DNA of 64,000 nt. It comes from Myxococcales bacterium (GTDB taxonomy: Bacteria; Myxococcota_A; Polyangia; Palsa-1104). The stretch is from NCBI GenBank assembly GCA_003170275.1, contig PNAM01000042.1, positions 59,936 to 123,935 of the forward strand, written 5' to 3'. How positions within the stretch are numbered: the stretch's first letter is position 1; every line of letters begins with the position of its first letter. Shown piece after piece: positions 8,524-18,400 of the stretch. The translations under genes were made by a program, and so were the position numbers. The notes under the pieces were generated by a model. The model made no database searches. It was not told the origin of the DNA and was given only the letters and a program-made list of their open reading frames with translations.

Positions 8524-9696
8524 TCAGACGACGCGCGCGGCGAGGAAGCGGGCCAGGGCGGCGGCCTTGGGGACCAGCGACGCGCGCTCGATGAATTCGT
8601 CGACGGTGTGAAAGCCGCGACCACGCGGGCCGAGCCCGTCGATGGCGGGGATGCCGAGGGCGGCGGCGGTGTTGGCGTCGGAGCCGCCGCCGAGGAGCGG
8701 CGATTCGGCGCACCCGAGGCCGGCCGCGGTCGCGCACGCGCCGTACTCGGCGGCCAGCTGCGCGGACGCGTCGGTGCGCTGCAGCGGCGGGCGCGAGACG
8801 CCGCCGGTGACGGTGACGCTGGTGCCGGGCACGGAGGCGGCCGCGTCGCCGGCGGCCTGGCGCAACGACGCGTCGAGCTCAGCGCCGTCGGCGGCCTCGA
8901 TGAAGCGGAAGTCGACCAGCGCCTGCGCCTCGTCGGGCACGGTGTTCTTGCCGATGCCGCCCGAGATCTTGCCCACGTTCACCGTCACGCCGCGATCGTA
9001 GTCGGTGAGCCCCTGCGCGCGATCGATGAAGCGCGCCAGCGTCCAGATGGCGTTCTTGCCCTCGTGGTGCAGGTTGCCGGCGTGCGCGCCCTTGCCGTGC
9101 GCGGTGACGGTGAGGCCGCCGGTGCCCTTGCGCCGCGTGATGATCAGATCGTCCTTGCGGCCGGACTCGAACACCAATGCGGCGTGCGCGCCATTGCCGG
9201 CCTCGCGCACCAGCAGCTTGCCCTCGGGCGAGCCCACCTCTTCATCCGACACGCTGACCACGCGCACCGGCGTGCGCGCGAGCAGCCCGGCCTCGGCCAG
9301 CGCGCCGAGCGCGAACGCGATCACCACCAGGCCGCCCTTCATGTCGAGCACGCCCGGCCCGCGCAACAGCTCGCCGTCCTCGCGGAACCCGGCGAAGGTC
9401 GCCTTGGGAAACACCGTGTCGTGATGGCCGAGCAGCAGCACCACGCCGGCGCCGCGGCCTGCCTGCGTCGTCAGCGTGACGTGATGGCCGTAGCTGCCGC
9501 TCGGGCTCAGGTGCACCGCGCCGTCGAGCGCCCCGCGTCCGAGCGCGCGCGCGGCGCCGGCGTAGGCGGCCGCCACCTCGTCGTTGCCCGCCTTGTCCGG
9601 CGTGTGCGACGAGATCTCGACCAGCTGCGCGAGCAGCTCTTCCATGTCGGGCCCGCGCTCGTTCAACCACTGGAGCGCCGCGTCCAGGGGCAGCAT
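8524..9696 (-). CDS. M20-family metallopeptidase (glutamate carboxypeptidase-like)
   Basis: 390 aa; LLLGHHDTVFP, GPGVLDMKGGLVV, SDEEVGSPEGK, GKGAHAGNLHHEGKNAI, LLGGGSDANTAAALGIPAIDGLGPRGRGFHTVDE. Confidence 0.92.
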   Translation of the reverse strand: MLPLDAALQWLNERGPDMEELLAQLVEISSHTPDKAGNDEVAAAYAGAARALGRGALDGAVHLSPSGSYGHHVTLTTQAGRGAGVVLLLGHHDTVFPKATFAGFREDGELLRGPGVLDMKGGLVVIAFALGALAEAGLLARTPVRVVSVSDEEVGSPEGKLLVREAGNGAHAALVFESGRKDDLIITRRKGTGGLTVTAHGKGAHAGNLHHEGKNAIWTLARFIDRAQGLTDYDRGVTVNVGKISGGIGKNTVPDEAQALVDFRFIEAADGAELDASLRQAAGDAAASVPGTSVTVTGGVSRPPLQRTDASAQLAAEYGACATAAGLGCAESPLLGGGSDANTAAALGIPAIDGLGPRGRGFHTVDEFIERASLVPKAAALARFLAARVV

Positions 9697-9705
9697 TCGG
9701 CGAGC

Positions 9706-11361
9706 CTAGCCGATTGGGTGGGGGTTCTCTAGCGCTTTGACGAAGTCCTCGCGCAGCGTCTTCTCACCGACCTGCGGGAAGAAGATCGTGAGCAACGCGC
9801 CGCGCTTCGCGATCACCTCGCCCTCGCCGAACTCCGGATGCGCCACCAACGGACGGCTCGCGCGGCCGGTGTGGCGTGCGGCGCGCAGGCAATTGTCGCA
9901 ACGCGTGCACGGCGGCGGCGGGACCTCGCCGAAGTAGGTGCTGAGGATGCGCACGCGGCACATGGTCGACTCCCCGTAGCGCTCGACCGCCTCGAGCCGC
10001 CGCTTGTCCTCCACGCGGCGCACCACGTAGCGGTGCACCATCGCCAGCGTCGCTTCTTTCGACAAGGTGGCGCCGGTAGAGGCGAATCCCGCGTCGTCCT
10101 CGATCACCACGCCCGCGTCGCGCAGCTGCCGGAGCAGCACCTGCGTCTTGCGCTGCGAGAGCTGCGCGTCGCCCGCGATCGCGTCGAGGGTGAGCGGCAT
10201 CGCGTGCCCCGAGCCGGACGCGACCGTGCCGATCAGGCGCTGCAGATCTTCGCCGTCGGGATAGCGCCCGCCGAGGAAGAACGCCTGGATGCGGCGATCT
10301 TGCGGGCAGTACAAGAGCACGCAGTGGGCCGTCTTCCCGTCGCGGCCCGCGCGTCCGGCCTCCTGGTAGTAGGCCTCGAGCGAGCCGGGAAAGTGGTAGT
10401 GCACCACGAAGCGCAGCTGCGCCTTGTCGACGCCCAGGCCGAACGCATTGGTCGCCACCATGATGCGCGGCAAGGTGCCGTCCATGAACGCGTCCTGCAC
10501 CTTGGTGCGGCGCGGCGCGGGGAGCCGGCCGTGGTACACGCCGACCTCGAGCCCAGCGTCGCTCAAGAACGCGCCCAGCTCGTCGGCCGCCTTCACCGTC
10601 GCCACGTAGACGATGCCCTGGCCCGGCAGTCGCTGCAGCAGGTCACTCAGCTTCTTGCGCTTGTCGAGCTCCGAGCGCGCGCGCGTGACCGAGAAGTTCA
10701 GGTTGGGCCGCACCGTGCCGACCGCGACGATCTCCGCGTCGGGGATGCCGAGCCGCTCGAGGATGTCGCCGCGCACCTTGGGCGGCGCGGTCGCGGTGAG
10801 CGCGAGCACCGAGCGCGCGCCCAGCTCCGCCGCTGCCTCGCCGAGCCCGAGATACGCCGGCCGGAAATCGTGTCCCCACTGCGAGATGCAGTGCGCCTCG
10901 TCGACCACGAACAGCGCCACCCCGTCGGGGCGCAGCGTCTTGAGCTCCATCCGGAAGGCGCGGTCGGCGATCCGCTCGGGCGTCAGATAGAGGATCGTCG
11001 GGTCCTTCGGATCGGCCGCCGCCAGGCCCTTCATCACCCGCTGCACCGCCTTGTCGCCCATCGTCGAGTCGAGCCGCTCGGCGATGATGCCGCGCTCTTT
11101 CAGCTTCTCGATCTGATCGTGCATGAGCGAGATCAGCGGCGAGCACACCAGCGTGAGCCCGCCCTGCAGCATCGCCGGGAGCTGATAGCACAGCGACTTG
11201 CCGAACCCGGTGGGCATCACCGCCAGCACGCTCTTGCCGTCGAGCACCGCGTTCACGGTCTCTTCCTGGCCGGGGCGGAAGTCGCGCAAGCCGAACCAAC
11301 GCCGCAGGCCGAGCCCAACCCGGGGCGATGCCTGCAATGTCGTAGTCTTGCGCCTGCGCAT
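9706..11361 (-). CDS. RecQ-family ATP-dependent DNA helicase (short form, no obvious HRDC domain)
   Basis: 551 aa; FRPGQEETVNAVLDGKSVLAVMPTGFGKSLCYQLPA, VDEAHCISQWGHDFRPAYL, ALTATAPP, HYHFPGSLEAYYQEAGRAGRDG, C..CDNC zinc-binding end. Confidence 0.92.
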   Translation of the reverse strand: MRRRKTTTLQASPRVGLGLRRWFGLRDFRPGQEETVNAVLDGKSVLAVMPTGFGKSLCYQLPAMLQGGLTLVCSPLISLMHDQIEKLKERGIIAERLDSTMGDKAVQRVMKGLAAADPKDPTILYLTPERIADRAFRMELKTLRPDGVALFVVDEAHCISQWGHDFRPAYLGLGEAAAELGARSVLALTATAPPKVRGDILERLGIPDAEIVAVGTVRPNLNFSVTRARSELDKRKKLSDLLQRLPGQGIVYVATVKAADELGAFLSDAGLEVGVYHGRLPAPRRTKVQDAFMDGTLPRIMVATNAFGLGVDKAQLRFVVHYHFPGSLEAYYQEAGRAGRDGKTAHCVLLYCPQDRRIQAFFLGGRYPDGEDLQRLIGTVASGSGHAMPLTLDAIAGDAQLSQRKTQVLLRQLRDAGVVIEDDAGFASTGATLSKEATLAMVHRYVVRRVEDKRRLEAVERYGESTMCRVRILSTYFGEVPPPPCTRCDNCLRAARHTGRASRPLVAHPEFGEGEVIAKRGALLTIFFPQVGEKTLREDFVKALENPHPIG

Positions 11362-11454
11362 GGACGGTTAGGGGTAGCACGCGATCGAGAGCTGCGCCCG
11401 TGCCCCTTGATTTTTGCGGGTTGCATGCGATAAGCGGGAAGAGAGGTTTGACAC

Positions 11455-12543
11455 ATGGCGTCGAAGCTTCGCGTTGCGGTGTTGGGGGCGACGGGCGTGG
11501 CGGGTCAGCAGTTCCTGGCGGCGCTGCCGAATCATCCGCTGTTCGAGGTGATCCGGTTGGGCGCGTCGGAGCGCTCGGCGGGCAAGCCCTACGGCGAGGC
11601 GATTCGCGACGCGAGTGGCAAGGTCAACTGGTACGCCAAGAAGCCGCTCGACTCCTCGTTCGCCAGGCTGCACCTCGAGGACGCGTCGCACATGAGCACC
11701 GACGGGCTCGACCTGGTGTTCACCGCGGTCGAGTCGGACGCGGCCAAGCTACTCGAGCCGCGCTTCGCCGAGAAGGTGCCGGTGGTCTCGACGGCCAGCG
11801 CGTTCCGCTACGAGCCGGACATGCCGGTGTTCTTGCCGGCGGTCAACCTCGATCACGCCAAGCTGATCGATCTGCAGCGCAAGCGCCGCGGCTGGAAGGG
11901 CTTCATCACGCCCGGCCCTAACTGCACCACCACCGGCCTGGCGATCACGCTCAAGCCGCTCGAGGACGCGTTCGGCGTCGACAAGGTGGTGATGACCTCG
12001 CTACAGGCGGTGTCGGGCGCCGGTCGCTCGCCCGGCGTGCTCGGCCTGGACATCATCGACAACGTGGTCCCGTACATCGCCAAGGAAGAAGAGAAGGTCG
12101 AGCGCGAGACCAAGAAGATCCTCGGGACGATCAACGGTAACGGCGACGGCATCGTCGACGCGAAGATCGCGGTGTCGTGCACCTGCACGCGCGTCAACGT
12201 GATCGAGGGGCACACCGAGTCGGTGTTCGTGGGCCTGAAGAAGCAGGCCTCGGTGGCCGAGTGCCGTCGGGCGATGCAGGAGTTCGGGCGCGCGTTCATC
12301 GAGCTCGGGCTGCCGTCGTCGCCCGCGCACCTGATCACCGTCTCGGACGATCCGTATCGCCCGCAGCCGCGCCTCGATCGCGACAACGAGGACGGCATGA
12401 CCACCACGGTCGGTCGCCTGCGCGAGGAGCCGGTGCTCGGCGGGATCAAGTATGTGTTGGTCTCACACAACACGCAGATGGGCGCCGCAAAAGGGGCGAT
12501 GTTGATCGCCGAATATCTGGTCAAGCAGGGCTATATCGGCTGA
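11455..12543 (+). CDS. asd: Aspartate-semialdehyde dehydrogenase (archaeal/fungal-type ASADH)
   Basis: 362 aa; LRVAVLGATGVAGQQFLAAL, TPGPNCTTTGLAITLKPLEDAFGVDKVVMTSLQAVSGAG. Confidence 0.9.
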   Translation: MASKLRVAVLGATGVAGQQFLAALPNHPLFEVIRLGASERSAGKPYGEAIRDASGKVNWYAKKPLDSSFARLHLEDASHMSTDGLDLVFTAVESDAAKLLEPRFAEKVPVVSTASAFRYEPDMPVFLPAVNLDHAKLIDLQRKRRGWKGFITPGPNCTTTGLAITLKPLEDAFGVDKVVMTSLQAVSGAGRSPGVLGLDIIDNVVPYIAKEEEKVERETKKILGTINGNGDGIVDAKIAVSCTCTRVNVIEGHTESVFVGLKKQASVAECRRAMQEFGRAFIELGLPSSPAHLITVSDDPYRPQPRLDRDNEDGMTTTVGRLREEPVLGGIKYVLVSHNTQMGAAKGAMLIAEYLVKQGYIG

Positions 12544-12637
12544 TTGCCGGCGCTTGACGCACGCTGTTCTCCACGTAACCGCAGCGACACTTCTTACGAC
12601 TTCACGCAGGCCCCGCTTTGCGATTTGATGGCAGATC

Positions 12638-13447
12638 ATGAGAGCGGGCGTGGCGGAGCAGTTCCTGATTCATCTGCGCGAGCGCGACGGCGAGCTGGAC
12701 CATCAGGCGCGCACGTTGAGCCGGCGTGAGGCAGAGCTGAAGCGGCGGGAGCGATCGGGCGTGCGATCGCGGATGCGCATCGATGCGGAGCTATTCCGCA
12801 GCGCGTACGGCAAGCGGCGCATGGACCCACGCACCGACGAGCGGCTGGCCTGGCTGATGTTGCTGGCCAAGCTCGAGCGCGGCGAGAAGTTCGTCGCCGA
12901 GCGGCGGCTGCAAGCGCCGCTCGGCGAGCGCGTCGAAGGGTACCTGAATGTCGAGGCGCTCTATCACGTGCGCATGATCGGCGAGGTGCTGCGCTGCTTC
13001 GGAATCGAGGCGCCGATCGGCGCGCCGCCGGCGTTCGAGCGCGGGATGCTGCGCCTGTGCGAGCTGCTGTCGCCAGGGTGGGCTGAGCCGATCCTGTTCA
13101 CGCACCAGGCGCTCACGCTGACGGTGATGACGCTGCAGCGCAAGCGCGCGCACCGGCTGTTCGCCGACAGCCCGATGCTGATCGATAGGCTCGAGATCCT
13201 GCTCGCCGATCTGGTGGTCGACGGCGCGGCGCAGGTGGCGTATCGCCACGCGCAGCTCGATCGCGCCGGGCTGGAGCGCGCGCAGCGCCTGTTGCCGTGG
13301 ATGCTGCGTGGGATGGTCTTCGAGCTGCCGCAGGTGGGCGCGCTGTATGGCGTCGACAAGGTGCAGGCGCGCGCCCGGGCGCTCGATCTGCGCGCGCTGC
13401 GGCAGCTGCAACCGGCCGGATTTGCGAGCGAGCGCTCGGCTGCTTGA
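12638..13447 (+). CDS. Hypothetical protein of unrecognised family
   Basis: 269 aa ORF in the asd-pfk interval, same strand, no competing frame; no family recognised. Confidence 0.65.
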   Translation: MRAGVAEQFLIHLRERDGELDHQARTLSRREAELKRRERSGVRSRMRIDAELFRSAYGKRRMDPRTDERLAWLMLLAKLERGEKFVAERRLQAPLGERVEGYLNVEALYHVRMIGEVLRCFGIEAPIGAPPAFERGMLRLCELLSPGWAEPILFTHQALTLTVMTLQRKRAHRLFADSPMLIDRLEILLADLVVDGAAQVAYRHAQLDRAGLERAQRLLPWMLRGMVFELPQVGALYGVDKVQARARALDLRALRQLQPAGFASERSAA

Positions 13448-13528
13448 CCTTCGTCTCTTGCACGTAACTCTCATCTGAGTTACTAACCTCCGGACGAACG
13501 GGCTTATGCTCTTCGGAAGGAGTCGACC

Positions 13529-14638
13529 ATGGCGCTCAAGCGAATCGGAGTCTTGACCGGCGGCGGCGATGCCCCGGGCCTCAATCCGGCGATCCGGGCC
13601 GTGGTGTGGAAGGCCGCCGAGCTGGGCATCGAGGTCACCGGCATCTACGACGGCTGGAAGGGGTTGCTCGACGGCTACTGCGACGAGACCTGGCCGCTCG
13701 ACGTGGAGCTGGTGCGCTACTGGGATCTCGACGGCGGCACGCGGCTGGGCTCCTCGCGCACCAACCCGTTCAACCACAAGAAGGACGGCGAGAAGTTCGA
13801 CGCCAGCGATCAAGTGATCGCCAACTTGAAGAAGCTGGGCATCGACGCGCTGGTGCCGATCGGCGGCGAGGACACGCTCGGGGTCGCGGCCAAGCTGTTC
13901 GCCAAGGGCGTGCAGGTGGTCGGCATCCCCAAGACCATCGACAAAGATCTCGGCGGCACCGACTACACGCTCGGGTTCGACACCTCGATGCGGACCTGCG
14001 CCGACATCATCGAGCGCTCGCGCACGCCGGCCGGCTCGCACCACTGGGTGCAGGTGGTCGAGGTGATGGGGCGCCACGCTGGGCACCTGGCGCTGTGGTC
14101 GGGGCTGGCGGGCGGCGCGTTCATCACGCTGATTCCGGAGGCGCCGTTCAATCTCGAGCGCGTGGTGCAGCTGCTCGACGAGCGGCTCTCGCGTGGCAAG
14201 CGCGATCGCCGGTTCCCGCGCTACGCGGTGGTGGTGATCTCCGAGGGCGCGCTGCCCGAGGGCGGGCAGGAGGTGAACGTCGAGCAGCAGGTGGACGCGT
14301 TCGGGCACGCGCGGCTGGGCGGCATCGGCGCGTGGCTCGCCGATCAGATCCGCGCGCGCACTTCGTGGGATTCGCGCGCGGTCGCGCTCGGCCATCCGCA
14401 GCGCGGCGGCGTGCCGTCGCCGATCGATCGCATCATGGGTCATCTGTTCGGCACCGCGGCGGTCGAGGCGTGCGTCCAGGGCGCGTGGGGCAAGATGATC
14501 TCGGCGCGCGGCATCGCGCCGGCGTGCACGATCGGCCTTCAGCCGCTCGAGGAAGCGACCAAGGGGCTCAATCTGGTCGACGTGGCGCGCCACTACAACC
14601 TCGAGCGCTACCAGGTCTCGCGGCACGTTCTCGGGTAA
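13529..14638 (+). CDS. 6-phosphofructokinase family; active-site residues suggest PPi dependence
   Basis: 369 aa; LTGGGDAPGLNPAIR, IGGEDTLGVAAKLF, GIPKTIDKDLGGTDYTLGFDTS, QVVEVMGRHAGHLALWSGLAGGA, GHPQRGG. Confidence 0.93.
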   Translation: MALKRIGVLTGGGDAPGLNPAIRAVVWKAAELGIEVTGIYDGWKGLLDGYCDETWPLDVELVRYWDLDGGTRLGSSRTNPFNHKKDGEKFDASDQVIANLKKLGIDALVPIGGEDTLGVAAKLFAKGVQVVGIPKTIDKDLGGTDYTLGFDTSMRTCADIIERSRTPAGSHHWVQVVEVMGRHAGHLALWSGLAGGAFITLIPEAPFNLERVVQLLDERLSRGKRDRRFPRYAVVVISEGALPEGGQEVNVEQQVDAFGHARLGGIGAWLADQIRARTSWDSRAVALGHPQRGGVPSPIDRIMGHLFGTAAVEACVQGAWGKMISARGIAPACTIGLQPLEEATKGLNLVDVARHYNLERYQVSRHVLG

Positions 14639-14686
14639 CGCGTAGATCGACCCGTGTAGCCGGGCTTACGCTAGAGTGTCCGCCTG

Positions 14687-15430
14687 ATGACCGGGTTGGT
14701 CCTCGCGCTGTTTGCCGCCGCCGCCGTTCTCGGCCTGAGCGAGGCCACGCGCGTGGGTCGGCGCCGCCGCGCGCGCGATCGGGTGGCGCGCGACGCGATC
14801 GCCGATCCCAACCTGCGTGGGCGCGCGATCACCGGGCTGCGCGCGGAGCTGGTGCGGCTGAAGGGACGCCCGAGCTGGACCACACGCTGGTTCGGCACCC
14901 GCTCGCTCGCGCAGGAGCTGTGCGAGATCCGACTGGTGCTGGCGCTGATGCTGCTCGTCGACGATCGGCCGGAGGACGCGCTGGAGAATCTGGTGCTGAT
15001 CGATCCCAACGCGATCCCCAAGCACCTGCAGGCGGTGCTGGCGATGCACGCGATCGAGGCGCACCTGCGGCTCGGCGAATGGCACGCGGCCGAGCGCGTG
15101 ATCGAAGGCTACCCGCCCGATGCGCTCAACGCCAACGGGCGCGCGATGCGGGCCAACGCCAAGGCGCAGATCCGGCTCGGACGCCAGGACGCGCGCGGCG
15201 CGTTGCGCTGTCTCGAAGAAGCGCAGCCGATCCCCGACGAGGTGCGCCCCGAGCTCGAGCTGACGCGGGCGCGCGCGCTGGCGGCCGAAGGGCGTGACGC
15301 CGCCGAGGTGTGGCGCATCCTGCAAGCGCAGCCGCGCGGCGCACTCGAGCTCCTGTTGCGACGCCACGGCGGGGAGGCCGCGACCCAGGTCGCGCGCCGC
15401 ATCCTCGACGGCGAGCCCGAGCGCCGCTAG
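14687..15430 (+). CDS. N-terminally membrane-anchored repeat protein, function unknown
   Basis: 247 aa; MTGLVLALFAAAAVLGLSEATRVGRRRRARD anchor followed by helical repeat-like sequence. Confidence 0.65.
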   Translation: MTGLVLALFAAAAVLGLSEATRVGRRRRARDRVARDAIADPNLRGRAITGLRAELVRLKGRPSWTTRWFGTRSLAQELCEIRLVLALMLLVDDRPEDALENLVLIDPNAIPKHLQAVLAMHAIEAHLRLGEWHAAERVIEGYPPDALNANGRAMRANAKAQIRLGRQDARGALRCLEEAQPIPDEVRPELELTRARALAAEGRDAAEVWRILQAQPRGALELLLRRHGGEAATQVARRILDGEPERR

Positions 15431-18400
15431 TAGAATCCCTGGGCGCGCACGAAGAAGCCTTTTTCGCTGCCGCGGCCGAGGGTGAGCTCGTTGTCGGAGA
15501 AGTCGGCGAAGTTCCAGCCGGCGCCGATGCGCAGGTGGCCGACGACGATCACGTTGGCCTCGAGCGAGACGCCGTGCGTGATCGAGGTGCCGGGGACGGT
15601 GAGCAGCCGATACTCGACCACCGCGTCCCAGCGGCGCGTGACGTGGAACGAGACGCGGTTGACCCACAGGATGTACCAGGCCGCCGTGTTGAGCGTGGGA
15701 TCCTCCATGTACTTGGCGGCGATCTTCTCGCCGAGCGAGAAGCGCCACACGATGCGCCCGTCGGCCGCGAGCGACATCACGTGCGAGCGCTCGCGCAAGT
15801 CGAGCGGTTGGCCCGACAGCGGGTCGACCGCCGCGTTCAGGGCCTGGGGCTGCGGCGAGAACTCGTCGAGGAAGGTGTAGCGGCCGAGCAGCGCGATCCG
15901 ATCGGTAAACGACGGACGCCAGGCAAAGCCGACGGTGGCCTCCGCGGAGCGTGCCTGCGTCGCGCCGCCCGTCGGTGCCGACACCGAGTAGAACAGCTTG
16001 CCGCGCAGCGTGAAGTCCTTGTGCGGGCGGTAGGTGCCCATCGCCGAGGCAAGCCACTGCAGCGGCGAGCCGGTCACGCCCGGCTGCTCATCCTCGCGCA
16101 GCTCGCCGCGCGCCTGCAGGCGCAGCCGATCGCCGCCGTAGCTGGCGTACAGCGTGCCCGCGGTGCGCTCGAGCGGCTGCGTGCCAGGCGCGAGCGAGAA
16201 CGGCGAGCCCGACGGTTGAACGGTGCCGCGCTCGAAGGTGGCGCCGAAGACGAAGCGCTTCGAGATCGGCACGTCCAGGCCGGTGGCGAGCACGTGCGCG
16301 CGCCCGCCGTCGTCGCAGCCGATGCGCGCCACACACGTGCCGAGCGGCCCGTCGCGGAACTGATCCTCGGCGAACAAGATCGCTCGCGCGTTGCCCTGAC
16401 GGTCGGTAACCCGCTCGCGCCCGCCGGCCGCCACGGTGGTGGCCAGGCGATCGTCGCGATCTTGCGAGAGGGTGACGGTGCCGTAGATCACGCGGCCGGG
16501 GCCGAGCGCGGTCTTGAGCGAGACCAGCGCGCCGATGCCGTGCTCGTTCCACGGTGAGTGCAGGTTGAGCTCGGTGGTGAGTTTCGTATCCCAGCCGAGA
16601 TCGCTGATGAAGCCGAGCGCGGCGAGCGAGTTGTCGAGCGCGAGCAGGCCGTTGCCGCCGCCGTGCTCGACGGCGTATTGGCCGGCGCCGTAGACGGTCA
16701 GGCGCGGCACCAGCTTGACGTCGACGCGCGCGCCGATCGCGGTGCGATGGCCGGCGCGCAGCGGATCGGTGTCGTCGGCGCGCTCCGAGCGTACGCCCAC
16801 CCGCACGCCGACCGAGCCGAACGTGCCGCCGATCTCGGCGCCGAGGTCGCGGCGGGTCTCGCTGGCCACCGTGGTCGCGATGCCGTTGAGGTCGTAGGTC
16901 GCTTGATCGTAGCGCCGCTCGTCGTAGTGCAGCCGTAGCTTGAGCTTCCAGAAGCTCGCGTCGGCGTCCGCGCCCCACTGGATGTAACCGGCGTCCTGCG
17001 CGTGCGCGGTGTCGGTGAAGCCCTGGTCCACGCCGCGCGCGTACGGGTGGAAATTGACCACGCCCCAGCCGTGCAGATCGGCCTCCGCCTTCCATGCGCC
17101 GCCCTGGCGCTGCGCCGGCGTCGCCTGCAGCGTGCCCTCGGCGTTGCCGTAGCTGAGCCCGCCGTCGTCGGAGCGCGAGAAGCTCGAGAGCGACCCGTAC
17201 GAGTGCGCGTACTCGCCGATGATCACGCCCCATTTCTTCAGATCGATCTGCAGGTCGGCGCCCAACAGCGTGTAGCCCGCGCCGACGGAGCGAAACTCGT
17301 TGGCCACCGTGCCGCCGATGCGCACCGGACCCACGCGCTGCGTGGCGCGCGCGCCGACCGTGCCGTCGTCGCTGTCGCCGTCGACCAGATATTCGTAGTC
17401 CACCACCAGGAACGCGCTGTCGCCGTCGATCGAGGTGGAGCGGACCAGCGAGGGATTGGCGCCCACAGCCGAGAGCGGATCGCGCATGATCACCCGGCCG
17501 GCCAGGTAGTCGATCTCGTAGTCCGCGGTGGCGCGCTCGGCCACGTTGGCCACCGGCCGGTCGGAGTACTTGTCGCGCACCTCGACGCGCACCTGCTCGG
17601 AGCCCTCGACGACGTTCTTGTGCGACAGGTAATACAAGGAGCCGCCGGTGCCGCGCAGCTCGTCGTGCGCGCGCGAGGTCTGCAGCCAGGCGCCGAACAC
17701 GATCACCTGCGTCGACGGCGGGCCGGCCGGATCGTCGGTCGACGCGCGCACGAACGAGATGCGCCCGCCGGTGGCCGCGCGCGCGTAGCGGCCGAACTCG
17801 GTGCCGGTGAGCCCGGTCTGCAGGTTGCCGAACAAGAGCTCAGACTTGTCGAACTGGATGCGCACGAACAGCCGCCCGCGCGTCTGCGCCTGCTGCGTGG
17901 TCTGCGAGGCGTCGCCGTAGACGGTGTAGAAGCGATCGGGATCGACGTTGCGGAAGATGCGCTGCGGATCGCCGCGGAACAGATCGCGCCAGGACTCGAG
18001 CTGCGAGGTGTCGAGGTCGAGGCCGCCTTCGAGCAGCCACCGGCCCAGGATGCGTCCCTTGGCGTAGAGCTTGATGCGTCCTTCCGCGTACAGGCCGTTC
18101 TTCGCGGTCGACTGCGCGGCGCCGTCGTGCTGTACGAACCCGATCTTGCCTTCGGCCAGGCCCACCAGCAACAGAAAGTCGCCGCCCGCGGTGAGCACGT
18201 GATCGAAGCGCGCGTTGAAGCCGTCGGAGAAGCGCGCGTCGACCGCCAGCCCGGCGCCCGCTTCGGGCACGCGCAGCTTGACCGCGAAGTGTCCCTGCGC
18301 GTCGGGCACGAGTCGCTGGCCGGCCAGCGTGAGCTCGGCGAGCGGCGCCTGCGCGGTGCCCTCGAGCGTGAAGGTCGGCTCGGCGAGCGCCGACGGTGGG

